A DNA stretch of 10,318 nucleotides from an uncultured Alphaproteobacteria bacterium (GTDB lineage Bacteria; Pseudomonadota; Alphaproteobacteria; CAAHEQ01; UBA3637): NCBI GenBank assembly GCA_947305835.1, contig CAMZEQ010000015.1, positions 1 to 10,318 on the forward strand. The letters run 5' to 3'. Made by a program: the position numbers and the translations under genes. Shown here in pieces: positions 1 to 9,224 of this stretch. Numbering within the stretch: position 1 is the first letter of the stretch; every line of letters begins with the position of its first letter. The notes under the pieces are model-generated. The model did no database searches and was not told where the DNA came from. It saw only the letters and a list, made by a program, of their open reading frames with translations.

Positions 1-1
1 G

Positions 2-415
2 GCTATTCGGGATAAATGTTTGTTGTTGCAAAAGGTAGGCCTGGGTTATATGACTTTGGGGCAATCAGCCGTGACATTATCAGGTGGTGAAGCACAACGT
101 ATAAAACTTGCTAAAGAATTGGCAAAAAAATCCACAGGAAAAACGCTTTATATTTTGGATGAACCGACAACAGGATTGCACTTTGCGGATATCCAAAAAT
201 TGTTGGATGTGTTACAGGCGCTGGTGGATGCGGGCAATACAGTGGTTGTGATTGAACATAATTTAGACATTATAAAATCAGCTGATTATATTATCGATAT
301 GGGACCGGAAGGTGGCGCTGCCGGAGGTCTGGTAGTGGCAACAGGTACACCTGAACAGGTGGTTAAAGTTCCCGCCAGCTATACGGGTAAATACTTGAAA
401 AAAATGTTAAAATAA
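2..415 (+). CDS. uvrA: UvrA, excinuclease ABC subunit A (C-terminal 137 residues, 5' end outside window)
   Basis: UvrA is the damage-sensing ATPase of nucleotide excision repair; as a dimer it loads UvrB on distorted DNA. Only the second ABC ATPase half is here. The frame is open from base 2, so no start codon lies in the window; a TTG at base 20 is an internal Leu codon, not a start. Visible motifs, numbered from the first complete codon, are the ABC signature [15 protein letters not shown] (from residue 26), Walker [13 protein letters not shown] with Asp53-Glu54, and the H-loop IEHN with His86. The C-terminal part reads [11 protein letters not shown], then GTPEQV, and ends in KKMLK, closely matching the usual UvrA end, so the gene is complete at its 3' side. 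The next gene begins 86 bases later behind its own promoter-like sequence. I see no GC-rich terminator hairpin after the stop. The identification is very secure. Confidence 0.97.
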   Translation, partial: AIRDKCLLLQKVGLGYMTLGQSAVTLSGGEAQRIKLAKELAKKSTGKTLYILDEPTTGLHFADIQKLLDVLQALVDAGNTVVVIEHNLDIIKSADYIIDMGPEGGAAGGLVVATGTPEQVVKVPASYTGKYLKKMLK

Positions 416-446
416 ATTTTAAAGATAAATCCGGCTTACCTTTTTA

Positions 447-475
447 TTGTATTTAAGTCGTATTTATGATATACT
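447..475 (+). promoter_or_regulatory. Candidate sigma70-type promoter for the protease-like lipoprotein gene
   Basis: A -35-like TTGTAT (447-452) and a -10-like TATACT (470-475) are separated by exactly 17 bases in the uvrA-lipoprotein gap. The -10 matches consensus at 5 of 6 positions and the -35 at 3 of 6. Transcription would start near 482, leaving a leader of about 20 bases with no clear Shine-Dalgarno sequence before the ATG at 502. The placement fits, but the region is AT-rich, so chance matches are likely. Confidence 0.45.
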
Positions 476-501
476 ATCGTATGTTGTTATAAAGTTGAAT
501 T

Positions 502-1845
502 ATGAACAAAATTGGAATACTTTTGGGGTTCTTTTTATGTGGCTGTCAAATGGCGATGCCTTTGGCAGATATTACACCGCGAGAGAATCGAGTTTCGGTT
601 AAAGTTCAAAAGGCGCGTCCGATTGCCTATGATTCTGCTTATGTTGAACTGAAACGGGGTACTCCGTACGCCGCTTATCCGTACTGGCGATGGAGTTTTG
701 ATCGGGTGAATTTAAGTTTATGGGATGCTTGTAATGTCAGCGTAAAAAATCGTTTCAGTGCTTCCGTGGCGGAATGGTCGACCGGCGAAAGCGCTTTCGG
801 CGGATGGGACAGTGAGGCGGCCGTTTTTGTGGAAACATCATTAAAAGAATTGGGCTATGATGTGGTCAGTCACACAAAAAGCGCCTTTCATCAGGAACGG
901 GAGCATCGCCGAGCCGAACTTTTATTATCGGCCCATATTATGGAAATTAAATCTAATATTTGCAACGTGTTTAACATTTTTTATTTTTTACGTGATTTGG
1001 ATGCAGCTGCGGGCAACGCCAGCATACGTGTTCGTTGGGAAGTGTTTGATAAATTAAAAGATGAAGTGGTGGCCGATTTTGAAAGTGAAGGCCTGGGGGT
1101 TGTTGAAAAGCCGACGAAAGATGGCAATAAATTAATTTTACTGCGTGCTTTGGAAGATGCGGCGGATGCTTTGGGGCGCCAAGATTCATTTATACGTCTG
1201 GTTCAAGGGCGAACAAATATCCGCGATTTGATTGCCCGAGAAAAGCAACAAACTCCTCTCACGATGAAAGTGAAAGAGGCCCGGGCTGCCCCGATTTACG
1301 AACGATTGCCGGCACTCAAACGTTCAATTGTTCAGGTGGCGGATGATGCCAGCGGCTTTTTTATTGCTCCGAACGGATATATTTTGACGCATTTGAGGGC
1401 TGTCGGTTCTGCATCCAAGGTTGTTGTGACGGACAATCAAGGGACGCGACAAGTGGCACAAGTTATCCGTAAAAATGAACGTTTAGGGGTGGCTTTGTTG
1501 CATACAGATATTCAAAACCACAGTTATTTGGACATAGCGCCCGAACAATTATCGAAAGAATTGGCGGAAGTATTTACGATCGGGAATCCTTCGGACTTTA
1601 CGGCGCGTTCGACATTGATGCGCGGCATGATCAATTCGGAACGTTTTCAATTTTTCGGCGAGCAGCGTTTTATTCAAGCTTCGATTCCCACGACAGTTGG
1701 CTATGGCGGTGCGCCTTTGATTGATGAAAACGGGCAAGTTTTGGGGTTGCATGACGGTCGCAATCTGAATGAGACGAATTTTTCATATTTTATTCCCATC
1801 CACGACATATTGCGGGCAATGAATATCCGTTTGTCAAAGTATTAA
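502..1845 (+). CDS. Predicted lipoprotein with a degenerate trypsin/HtrA-like domain (probable pseudoprotease)
   Basis: This is a 447-residue protein. It starts with a short signal sequence ending in the lipobox L12-C13-G14-C15. Gln at +2 suggests outer-membrane sorting under the usual Lol rule. Residues about 100-235 form an unassigned envelope domain (an RAELLLSAHI strand, then SIRVRWEVFDKL). Residues about 272-445 follow the S1C/HtrA-like pattern: GFFIAPNGYILT, VALL, IGNP, FIQASIP, GGAPLIDENGQVLGL and FIPIHDILRAM. Aligned by eye with the usual LTNxHVV, DLALLK and GNSGGPL motifs, catalytic His becomes Arg299, Asp becomes Gly329 and Ser becomes Gly402, so the fold appears kept but the triad lost. 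No PDZ domain follows. The ribosome binding site is weak, but this ATG places the lipobox correctly. The gene converges on the LonB-type gene with a 1-base gap. The role is unknown; an envelope binding or scaffold function is inference. Confidence 0.8.
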   Translation: MNKIGILLGFFLCGCQMAMPLADITPRENRVSVKVQKARPIAYDSAYVELKRGTPYAAYPYWRWSFDRVNLSLWDACNVSVKNRFSASVAEWSTGESAFGGWDSEAAVFVETSLKELGYDVVSHTKSAFHQEREHRRAELLLSAHIMEIKSNICNVFNIFYFLRDLDAAAGNASIRVRWEVFDKLKDEVVADFESEGLGVVEKPTKDGNKLILLRALEDAADALGRQDSFIRLVQGRTNIRDLIAREKQQTPLTMKVKEARAAPIYERLPALKRSIVQVADDASGFFIAPNGYILTHLRAVGSASKVVVTDNQGTRQVAQVIRKNERLGVALLHTDIQNHSYLDIAPEQLSKELAEVFTIGNPSDFTARSTLMRGMINSERFQFFGEQRFIQASIPTTVGYGGAPLIDENGQVLGLHDGRNLNETNFSYFIPIHDILRAMNIRLSKY

Positions 1846-1846
1846 T

Positions 1847-4147
1847 TTAAATACCTGACCGATGATTAAAAAGTTGCATTTTTAAATATGCATCATGCCA
1901 CATTTTGGCCATTTGATGATGAATACGGGATGCTGCTTGACCTGTCAAAATTTCCAATGCATCGTCTACGGTTTCAACCGCATAAATATGAAATTGATTG
2001 TTTTGAACCGCTTGACGCACGCGCTCCGATAACATCAAAGTCCTGACGCAAACAGTTGGGATGATCACCCCTTGATCACCGGTCAAACCCATGGCCTGAC
2101 ACGCATCAAAAAAACCTTCCGTCTTTAAATTAACGCCACCGACTGATTGAACCTGCCCCATCTGATTGATCGATCCTGTCACCCCTATTGATTGTTTCAG
2201 TGGAATTTGCGTAATTGATGAAATCAACGCGCATAATTGCGCCAATGATGCCGAATCACCTTCCACACCATGGTACAATTGTTCCCAAACCAATGTTGCA
2301 TCCCAACACAGCGGCTCTTTAACCCCATACTGCCCCATCAAATAGGCCGCCAAAATAAAAACGCCTTTTGTGTGAATTTTGCCGCCGGCATTGATTTGGT
2401 GTTCTACGTCCTCAATCTTACCGCAACCTAAGCGTGTACGACATGTGACTTTGGCCGGATGTCCAAAGGCAAAATCTTGCGTTCCGTTAACCGTTAAAGC
2501 ATTCACCTGTCCCACCTGAGAACCGGTCAATTCCAATTGCAATGTTTGCCGCTTTAAATCATTCAACCAACTTTGTTTTAACGTGTCTGTGCGGTCGGAA
2601 CGATGTTGTAAAGCCGCTGAAATATCCGATGCTTCAATCGTTTTACCTTTGGCCCAAAAATCAGCCTCGCGTATTAAATCGTGCAACTGAACAAAATGCG
2701 TGGTCAATAAGTTTTGATCTTGCGCCAAACGCGATGCGTGGCCCAACAACCGATTCATGGCGCTCAAACTTAACGGTTTTAAATGATTCCGCACCACAAA
2801 ATCCGCCAATATTCCCGCATATAACTTTTCATTCGCGTGCGTGCGATCAACCGTTTCTTCAAAACGAACCGGTAATTTAAATAAACTGGCAAAATCTTCT
2901 TCACGATTCATCAAATCATAATAAAAATCAACATTGCCGACCAAAATAACCTTCACATTTAATGGAATATCCGAGGGTAATAACGCTCTGGCTGAAATCA
3001 AATTTTTTTCTTCAAAGGGTGTATCCATATGAATTGTGTGGCTGAAAAGTGCCCGTTTTAAGGCGTGCCAAGAAACTTGTTCCGACGGAATGTCTTTGGC
3101 TTCAATCACCAAAAAACCACCGTTGGCACGGTGCAAGGCACCCGCTTGAATCATCGTGTGATCCGTGGATAAAGTTCCGGACTTTTGTTGGTGTTCAATC
3201 TTACCAAACAGCGCCGAAAAAGTTAAATTGTTCAGGTGAATTACCGGCGCGCCGCTGTCAGACGGATGATGGGTCAAAACATTGATGTTTAAAAATGACC
3301 AAGCCTCCTCAGGCGCATTGTTCATTAATCTTAAGCCCTCCTGAATAAAATAAGCTTGCGCCCGATCCAAATATGAAAAAACAGATGTTTTTTGGTATTT
3401 TTGAAGCAACGGCTTAAAGCAACGTTTCGCCACTTGGTCCAAAGTTTGTTGAATCAAATCCGCCTGTTGTTTTTGCAAAGTATCTTCATCCGGAAAATTT
3501 TTAATCAACCCTAAAAGTTTTTGGCGCGCCTTTTCCATTTGCTGCATCACCGGTGTTCGAACCGATAAAGGCAGTGCATTAAACGATTCAGCATTCATAA
3601 TTTGTCCGTCCACAACGGGATTCAAACCCAAGCCTTCGCGGTTTTGAACCAAAACAACATGCGTGCCGTTGATTTGTTGCGCCAATTGTTGAAAATAGCT
3701 TTGTTTTTCGTCTTGAAATTGTTGTTGCAGTTGATTCCAATGCAGGCGGTAATTTTCACTGTTAAAGGCATTTTTCAGTTCTTTTTTTAAGGTGGCTTTT
3801 AACGCTTCCATTTGTTTGGAAAACACGCACGCCGTACCGGCATCCAAAGAAAGGGCCTGGGGATGCAACGGCTGATCAAAATTCATGACGTAAATCCAAT
3901 CCTTTGGCGTGGGACAAGCGGCCGCATATTGACGCACAATATCCAAAGTTAAACTGGTTCGCCCGACACCTTTGGGACCCAAGCAAAATAAATGAGCGTT
4001 GTCATCTTTTAATTGGATGCCGAAATTCAGGGCTGATAAGGCCCTATCCTGACCGATAATTTGACGACAAATATCGGCCGGCCAATCTTTTTTGGTCAGT
4101 TGGCCCGCAACGTATAAATTGCTTAATTTTAACTGATTATAAGCCAT
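1847..4147 (-). CDS. LonB-type ATP-dependent protease (AAA_32 plus Lon proteolytic domain)
   Basis: This is a 766-residue soluble protein, close to the roughly 800 usual in this Lon-like family; it lacks the classical LonA N-terminal domain. The AAA module (residues about 25-500) has Walker A GPKGVGRTS (57-65), with Arg63 where most AAA proteins have Lys; I recall GTGRTT as common in this family. Walker B is GGFLVIEAKDI (343-353), with Glu349 where relatives usually have Asp. The segment LFGKIEHQQKSG (314-323 and on) is family-typical. A Gln/Lys-rich, probably coiled-coil insertion spans about 110-250. The Lon peptidase domain (about 540-740) carries the Ser-Lys dyad, Ser632 in GVEGDSAS and Lys675 in GVNLKTEGFF. 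Their spacing of 43 matches E. coli Lon. It probably degrades selected or damaged cytoplasmic proteins; its substrates cannot be told from sequence. The gene is transcribed divergently from dnaN. GGGGAG lies 3 bases before the ATG, supporting this start. Confidence 0.93.
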   Translation of the reverse strand: MAYNQLKLSNLYVAGQLTKKDWPADICRQIIGQDRALSALNFGIQLKDDNAHLFCLGPKGVGRTSLTLDIVRQYAAACPTPKDWIYVMNFDQPLHPQALSLDAGTACVFSKQMEALKATLKKELKNAFNSENYRLHWNQLQQQFQDEKQSYFQQLAQQINGTHVVLVQNREGLGLNPVVDGQIMNAESFNALPLSVRTPVMQQMEKARQKLLGLIKNFPDEDTLQKQQADLIQQTLDQVAKRCFKPLLQKYQKTSVFSYLDRAQAYFIQEGLRLMNNAPEEAWSFLNINVLTHHPSDSGAPVIHLNNLTFSALFGKIEHQQKSGTLSTDHTMIQAGALHRANGGFLVIEAKDIPSEQVSWHALKRALFSHTIHMDTPFEEKNLISARALLPSDIPLNVKVILVGNVDFYYDLMNREEDFASLFKLPVRFEETVDRTHANEKLYAGILADFVVRNHLKPLSLSAMNRLLGHASRLAQDQNLLTTHFVQLHDLIREADFWAKGKTIEASDISAALQHRSDRTDTLKQSWLNDLKRQTLQLELTGSQVGQVNALTVNGTQDFAFGHPAKVTCRTRLGCGKIEDVEHQINAGGKIHTKGVFILAAYLMGQYGVKEPLCWDATLVWEQLYHGVEGDSASLAQLCALISSITQIPLKQSIGVTGSINQMGQVQSVGGVNLKTEGFFDACQAMGLTGDQGVIIPTVCVRTLMLSERVRQAVQNNQFHIYAVETVDDALEILTGQAASRIHHQMAKMWHDAYLKMQLFNHRSGI

Positions 4148-4150
4148 TTT

Positions 4151-4156
4151 CTCCCC
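4151..4156 (-). promoter_or_regulatory. Shine-Dalgarno sequence of the LonB-type gene
   Basis: On the minus strand GGGGAG is followed by AAA and then the ATG at 4147-4145. The match is purine-rich and strong but sits unusually close to the start, with a 3-base spacer. It supports the chosen start, which also gives the family-typical N-terminus MAYNQLKLS. Confidence 0.6.
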
Positions 4157-4260
4157 GATTCCTCAGTAACCTGTATAGCCTTTTTTAACAAAAAATAAAA
4201 GAAAAAAATAAAAAAGTTTAAAAATTCAATTTTTTTGTGGTATTTTTTGGCAAAATTCGC

Positions 4261-4280
4261 TATATTCCAAAACATATAAA
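4261..4280 (+). promoter_or_regulatory. Weak candidate -10 elements for dnaN
   Basis: TATATT (4261-4266) and TATAAA (4275-4280) both resemble a -10 hexamer (5 of 6 each) and lie 40 and 26 bases before the dnaN ATG. Neither has a good -35 at 16-18 bases. TTGGCA at 4247-4252 is a good -35 look-alike, but it is 8 bases from the first and 22 from the second, so neither pair is properly spaced. The dnaN promoter is probably in this area, but its exact position is not resolved. Confidence 0.3.
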
Positions 4281-4305
4281 AAGTATTTAACGAAAGGATT
4301 CGAAC

Positions 4306-5412
4306 ATGTTTAAAATTACGATTGCTCAAACAGATTTACTGAAAGCTTTGGCGCATGCCCAAAGTATCGTCGAAAGACGCCAAACAATCCCTATTTTATC
4401 CAACGTTTTATTGGAAACGCAAGAAGACGGAATATTGCTGCGGGCAACTGATAACGAAATAGAAATTTCGGAAAAAGTACCGGCTCAGATAATGGAACCC
4501 GGTGCTATTACTGTACCGGCGCATAAATTGTACGATATTGTACGTCGTTTGCCGGACAACGGTCAATTGATTTTGGGGTATGCGGATACCACGGGACAGG
4601 TCAGTTTGTCTTGCGGTCGTTCACGGTTTGCCTTGGCCAGTTTGCCGGCGGATAATTTTCCCACCATGGCCAAAGAAGAAGCCCCCTTTAAATTTGTCTT
4701 ACCGGCGGCAGATTTGTCCGCCATGATCACCAAAACAGGTTTTGCCGTTTCGGTGGAAGAAACACGATACAATTTGAACGGTATTTATCTGCATACCAAA
4801 GAAGATCATTTGATTGCCGTTGCAACCGACGGACATCGTTTGGCGTGTACCAAGCATGTACTACCTGAAGGCGCCAAAGATATGCCGGGTGTCATCATTC
4901 CGCGTAAAACAATTGGCGAAATTACCAAATTACTTTCAGAAAATACATCAGATGTCAGTCTTTCTTTGTCGGCCAATCAAATTCGTTTTGCGTTGGGTGC
5001 GGTAGAGCTTTCTTCGCGTTTAATTGACGGGACCTATCCGGATTATGAAAAAGTGATTCCTATCAACAATTCCCGCACTATGACAGGAATGACAAAGTCT
5101 TTGTCAAATGTGATTGAACGTGTGTCTGTCGTATCTGAAAAATCGAGAGGAATTCGACTGAATATTCGTGAAAATTTATTATTGGTTTCTGCGGCAGCAA
5201 CCGATGAAGGGTCGGCAGAAGATGAAGCGGATATTCAATATACCGGTGATGAAATTGAAATAGGTTTTAACTTCCGTTATTTATTGGATATTTTGGCCCA
5301 AATAAAAGGTGATCAAACGGAAATGCGTTTTGAAGACGGTGTATCGCCTGTAATTTTGCAAGATGTAAAAGATCCGGATACTTTGTACGTTTTAATGCCG
5401 ATGCGTGTGTAA
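4306..5412 (+). CDS. dnaN: DNA polymerase III beta subunit (sliding clamp)
   Basis: The beta clamp is a ring-shaped homodimer that encircles DNA and tethers DNA polymerase III and many repair proteins. The 368 residues match the usual 366-375. Three clamp domains can be assigned at about 1-120, 128-248 and 250-368. Typical segments are the N-terminal region ERRQTIPILSNVLLE, the domain-2 motif VATDGHRLA (172-180), TYPDYEKVIP in the linker to domain 3, and the C-terminal LYVLMPMRV, which closes the partner-binding pocket. AAAGGA (4293-4298) sits 7 bases before the ATG, a strong ribosome binding site. It opens a + strand cluster with recF 10 bases downstream, the small lipoprotein gene and gyrB. 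dnaA, often directly upstream of dnaN in bacteria, is absent; the upstream neighbour is the divergent LonB-type protease. Nothing in the protein looks damaged. Confidence 0.98.
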   Translation: MFKITIAQTDLLKALAHAQSIVERRQTIPILSNVLLETQEDGILLRATDNEIEISEKVPAQIMEPGAITVPAHKLYDIVRRLPDNGQLILGYADTTGQVSLSCGRSRFALASLPADNFPTMAKEEAPFKFVLPAADLSAMITKTGFAVSVEETRYNLNGIYLHTKEDHLIAVATDGHRLACTKHVLPEGAKDMPGVIIPRKTIGEITKLLSENTSDVSLSLSANQIRFALGAVELSSRLIDGTYPDYEKVIPINNSRTMTGMTKSLSNVIERVSVVSEKSRGIRLNIRENLLLVSAAATDEGSAEDEADIQYTGDEIEIGFNFRYLLDILAQIKGDQTEMRFEDGVSPVILQDVKDPDTLYVLMPMRV

Positions 5413-5416
5413 GGGG
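5411..5416 (+). promoter_or_regulatory. Shine-Dalgarno sequence deciding the recF start
   Basis: AAGGGG overlaps the dnaN stop codon and lies 6 bases before the ATG at 5423. The frame is also open from a GTG at 5405, inside dnaN. The position of this site and the family-typical N-terminus favour the ATG. Confidence 0.7.
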
Positions 5417-5422
5417 CTTCGG

Positions 5423-6556
5423 ATGAAGACGGGTCTTGAACGTCTGAGACTGACGAATTTTCGTTCCTATCCGACGTTGGATTTGATGTTAGGTAATTCG
5501 GGGCGGCCGGTGGCTTTTTTCGGCCCGAACGGAATCGGTAAGACGAATATATTGGAAGCAGTTTCCTATTTAACGGCCGGACGGGGTTTGCGTTCCGCCA
5601 AATTGTCTGATTTGGCGCGCCGTATAGATGAAAATGTTTATCCGTTATGGAGTATCGTGGCAGATATTTATACCCCCACCGGCAACCATAAAATCGGGAC
5701 AGGAATGGTGGAGGGTCATGAAAGACGTCAGATTCGCATTGATGGCAAAACCACCACCAAGCAGTCTGATTTAGCAGAAGTGTTTCGCTGTTTGTGGCTA
5801 ACCCCGGCACAAGACAGACTTTTTTGCGGGGATCCCAACGCTCGTCGGCGCTTTTTGGATCGCATTGTTCAGGCCTTTGATCCCAATCATGCCAATCGTT
5901 TGGCCGATTACAATATGGCATTGAAGCAGTGGCTTTGTTTATTGCGAGAGGGGCGTTCGGATAATGTTTGGTTAAACAGTTTGGAAACACAGTTGGTAGA
6001 AAACGGAATTGCGATTGCAGCCAGTCGATTGGATATTGTTTCGCGGTTGGCGCGTTTTTTGGATGTGACGGAGGATAAATCTTTTCCTGCGGCCGAAATT
6101 CAACTGACCGGGATGTTGGAACAAGCGCTTTTATCTCAGCGAGCCGTTTTGGTGGAAGATATGTTTGCGGGACATTTGAAAAACGCGCGTAAAATTTGTG
6201 CCGAAGGGGGCAATTTAACCGGTCCTCATACGGCTGATTTTATCGTGATTCACAAACAGCAAAATCGATCGGCAGATTTGTGTTCAACGGGCGAACAAAA
6301 AGCATTGTTGTTAAGCATTATTTTGGCGGAAATGCGCGCACAAATGGCCGAACAAAATCAATGTCCTGTTTTGCTTTTGGATGAAGTGGCCGCGCATTTG
6401 GATCGCAATCGACGTAATACCTTATTCGAAATTTTACTGACGCGGCCGGCGCAGGTTTTAATGACCACCACAGATCGTGAAATTTTTTCAGATTTTACTG
6501 GACTTTTTTCGCAATTTGATGTACAAGAAAATCAGCAGATTTTAAAGGTTGCCTGA
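5423..6556 (+). CDS. recF: DNA replication and repair protein RecF
   Basis: RecF is an SMC-like ATPase that, with RecO and RecR, helps load RecA at single-strand gaps and stalled forks. The protein has 377 residues, within the usual 355-385. It opens with LERLRLTNFRSY, the standard RecF beginning. Walker A is GPNGIGKTN (residues 34-42, Lys40), the ABC-type signature is STGEQKALLLS (from Ser288), and Walker B is VLLLDEVAAHLD with Asp320-Glu321. RFLDRIVQAFDPNHA in the middle is also family-typical. A GTG 18 bases further upstream is in frame but overlaps the end of dnaN; the ATG with AAGGGG 6 bases away is the better start. The stop codon's last base is part of the ribosome binding site of the next small gene, which suggests translational coupling. 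A 225-codon antisense frame across the dnaN-recF junction is a shadow. Confidence 0.97.
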   Translation: MKTGLERLRLTNFRSYPTLDLMLGNSGRPVAFFGPNGIGKTNILEAVSYLTAGRGLRSAKLSDLARRIDENVYPLWSIVADIYTPTGNHKIGTGMVEGHERRQIRIDGKTTTKQSDLAEVFRCLWLTPAQDRLFCGDPNARRRFLDRIVQAFDPNHANRLADYNMALKQWLCLLREGRSDNVWLNSLETQLVENGIAIAASRLDIVSRLARFLDVTEDKSFPAAEIQLTGMLEQALLSQRAVLVEDMFAGHLKNARKICAEGGNLTGPHTADFIVIHKQQNRSADLCSTGEQKALLLSIILAEMRAQMAEQNQCPVLLLDEVAAHLDRNRRNTLFEILLTRPAQVLMTTTDREIFSDFTGLFSQFDVQENQQILKVA

Positions 6557-6565
6557 AAGGAAAAA

Positions 6566-6739
6566 ATGAAAAAAATATTATTTATTTTCTGTTTGTTGTT
6601 ATCTGATTGTACGCACATTGATCATCTTTGCTATAATAAAGATCCTAATGCAATGACGCAACGTGAATTTGAGCTGTGTAAGGCTTATTTGTCTCGATCA
6701 GAAACAGTAATTACAAACAATAATAATGTTAAAAAATAA
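6566..6739 (+). CDS. 57-residue putative lipoprotein between recF and gyrB
   Basis: An ATG at 6566 preceded by AAAGGA (6556-6561, 4-base spacer) opens a 57-codon frame ending at TAA 6737-6739. The N-terminus MKKILFIFCLLLSDC is a lysine start plus a hydrophobic stretch of about 10 residues, followed by a lipobox-like LLSDC with Cys15. Asp at the position before the cysteine is unusual, since Gly, Ala or Ser is normal, so lipidation is likely but not certain. The mature part has Cys22 and Cys38, which could form a disulfide, a short polar helix (MTQREFELCKAYL), and an Asn/Lys-rich tail. It lies 9 bases after recF and 15 bases before gyrB, so it fits the operon. I do not recognise a family and assign no function. 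The ribosome binding site, signal-like N-terminus and tight packing support a real gene, but it also overlaps a promoter-like element. Confidence 0.68.
   Translation: MKKILFIFCLLLSDCTHIDHLCYNKDPNAMTQREFELCKAYLSRSETVITNNNNVKK
6607..6637 (+). promoter_or_regulatory. Candidate internal extended -10 promoter for gyrB
   Basis: TGCTATAAT (6629-6637) is a perfect extended -10: the TG dinucleotide, one base, then consensus TATAAT. A weak TTGTAC (6607-6612, 3 of 6) lies upstream with a 19-base spacer; extended -10 promoters often need little from the -35. Transcription would begin near 6644, giving gyrB a leader of about 110 bases separate from dnaN-recF. The element lies within the coding sequence of the small lipoprotein, where TGC TAT AAT reads Cys-Tyr-Asn, so it could be coincidental. 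Confidence 0.45.
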
Positions 6740-9157
<2,418 letters not shown>

Positions 9158-9173
9158 GTAAATCAGCAATCCG

Positions 9174-9202
9174 AAAAAAGGCAGGGGAACCCGCCTTTTT
9201 TT
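9174..9202. terminator. Bidirectional intrinsic terminator between gyrB and the cysteine-rich gene
   Basis: AAAAAAGGC (9174-9182) pairs with GCCTTTTTT (9193-9201). The stem continues after a one-base bulge at A9183 as GGG (9184-9186) with CCC (9190-9192), closing a GAA loop. A run of T follows on the + strand (9196-9202) and six T on the minus strand (complement of 9174-9179). The hairpin starts 16 bases after the gyrB stop and ends 22 bases before the stop position of the convergent gene, so it can serve both. Confidence 0.88.
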
Positions 9203-9224
9203 GATGTATGGGATACCGCCGGGA

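Larger units (their letters stand above)
4148..4305. other. AT-rich divergent spacer between the LonB-type gene and dnaN
   Basis: These 158 bases must hold the start signals of both divergent genes. They contain long A and T tracts (for example 4199-4216 and 4229-4236) and a perfect all-AT inverted repeat with 7-bp arms around a single C at 4227 (4220-4226 and 4228-4234). I find no DnaA-box cluster, no tRNA and no convincing small ORF. A minus-strand frame crossing it encodes low-complexity Phe/Lys/Ile and overlaps both real starts. Confidence 0.6.

Noticed and set aside
20..22. TTG as a start of a short ABC protein at the left edge
   Set aside because: The frame is open to the window start and the upstream codons fit UvrA, so this is an internal Leu codon of a truncated gene.
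416..446. Possible terminator after uvrA
   Set aside because: There is a short T run at 441-445, but no stem of useful length precedes it.
4247..4261. sigma54-like TTGGCA followed by CGC before dnaN
   Set aside because: The GG to GC spacing is 10 rather than 12 bases and the TTGC half is absent; a housekeeping gene is also an unlikely target.
4129..4329. 66-codon minus-strand frame over the lon-dnaN spacer
   Set aside because: It overlaps the starts of both flanking genes and encodes low-complexity Phe/Lys/Ile residues from A/T tracts.
4396..4404. DnaA-box-like TTATCCAAC in dnaN, suggesting an origin nearby
   Set aside because: It matches only 7 of 9 positions of TTATCCACA, is single and lies inside coding sequence; no cluster exists in the spacer.
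5313..5990. 225-codon minus-strand open frame across dnaN-recF
   Set aside because: It lies antisense to two securely identified genes, its composition is not protein-like and it has no start context; it is a shadow of recF codon use.
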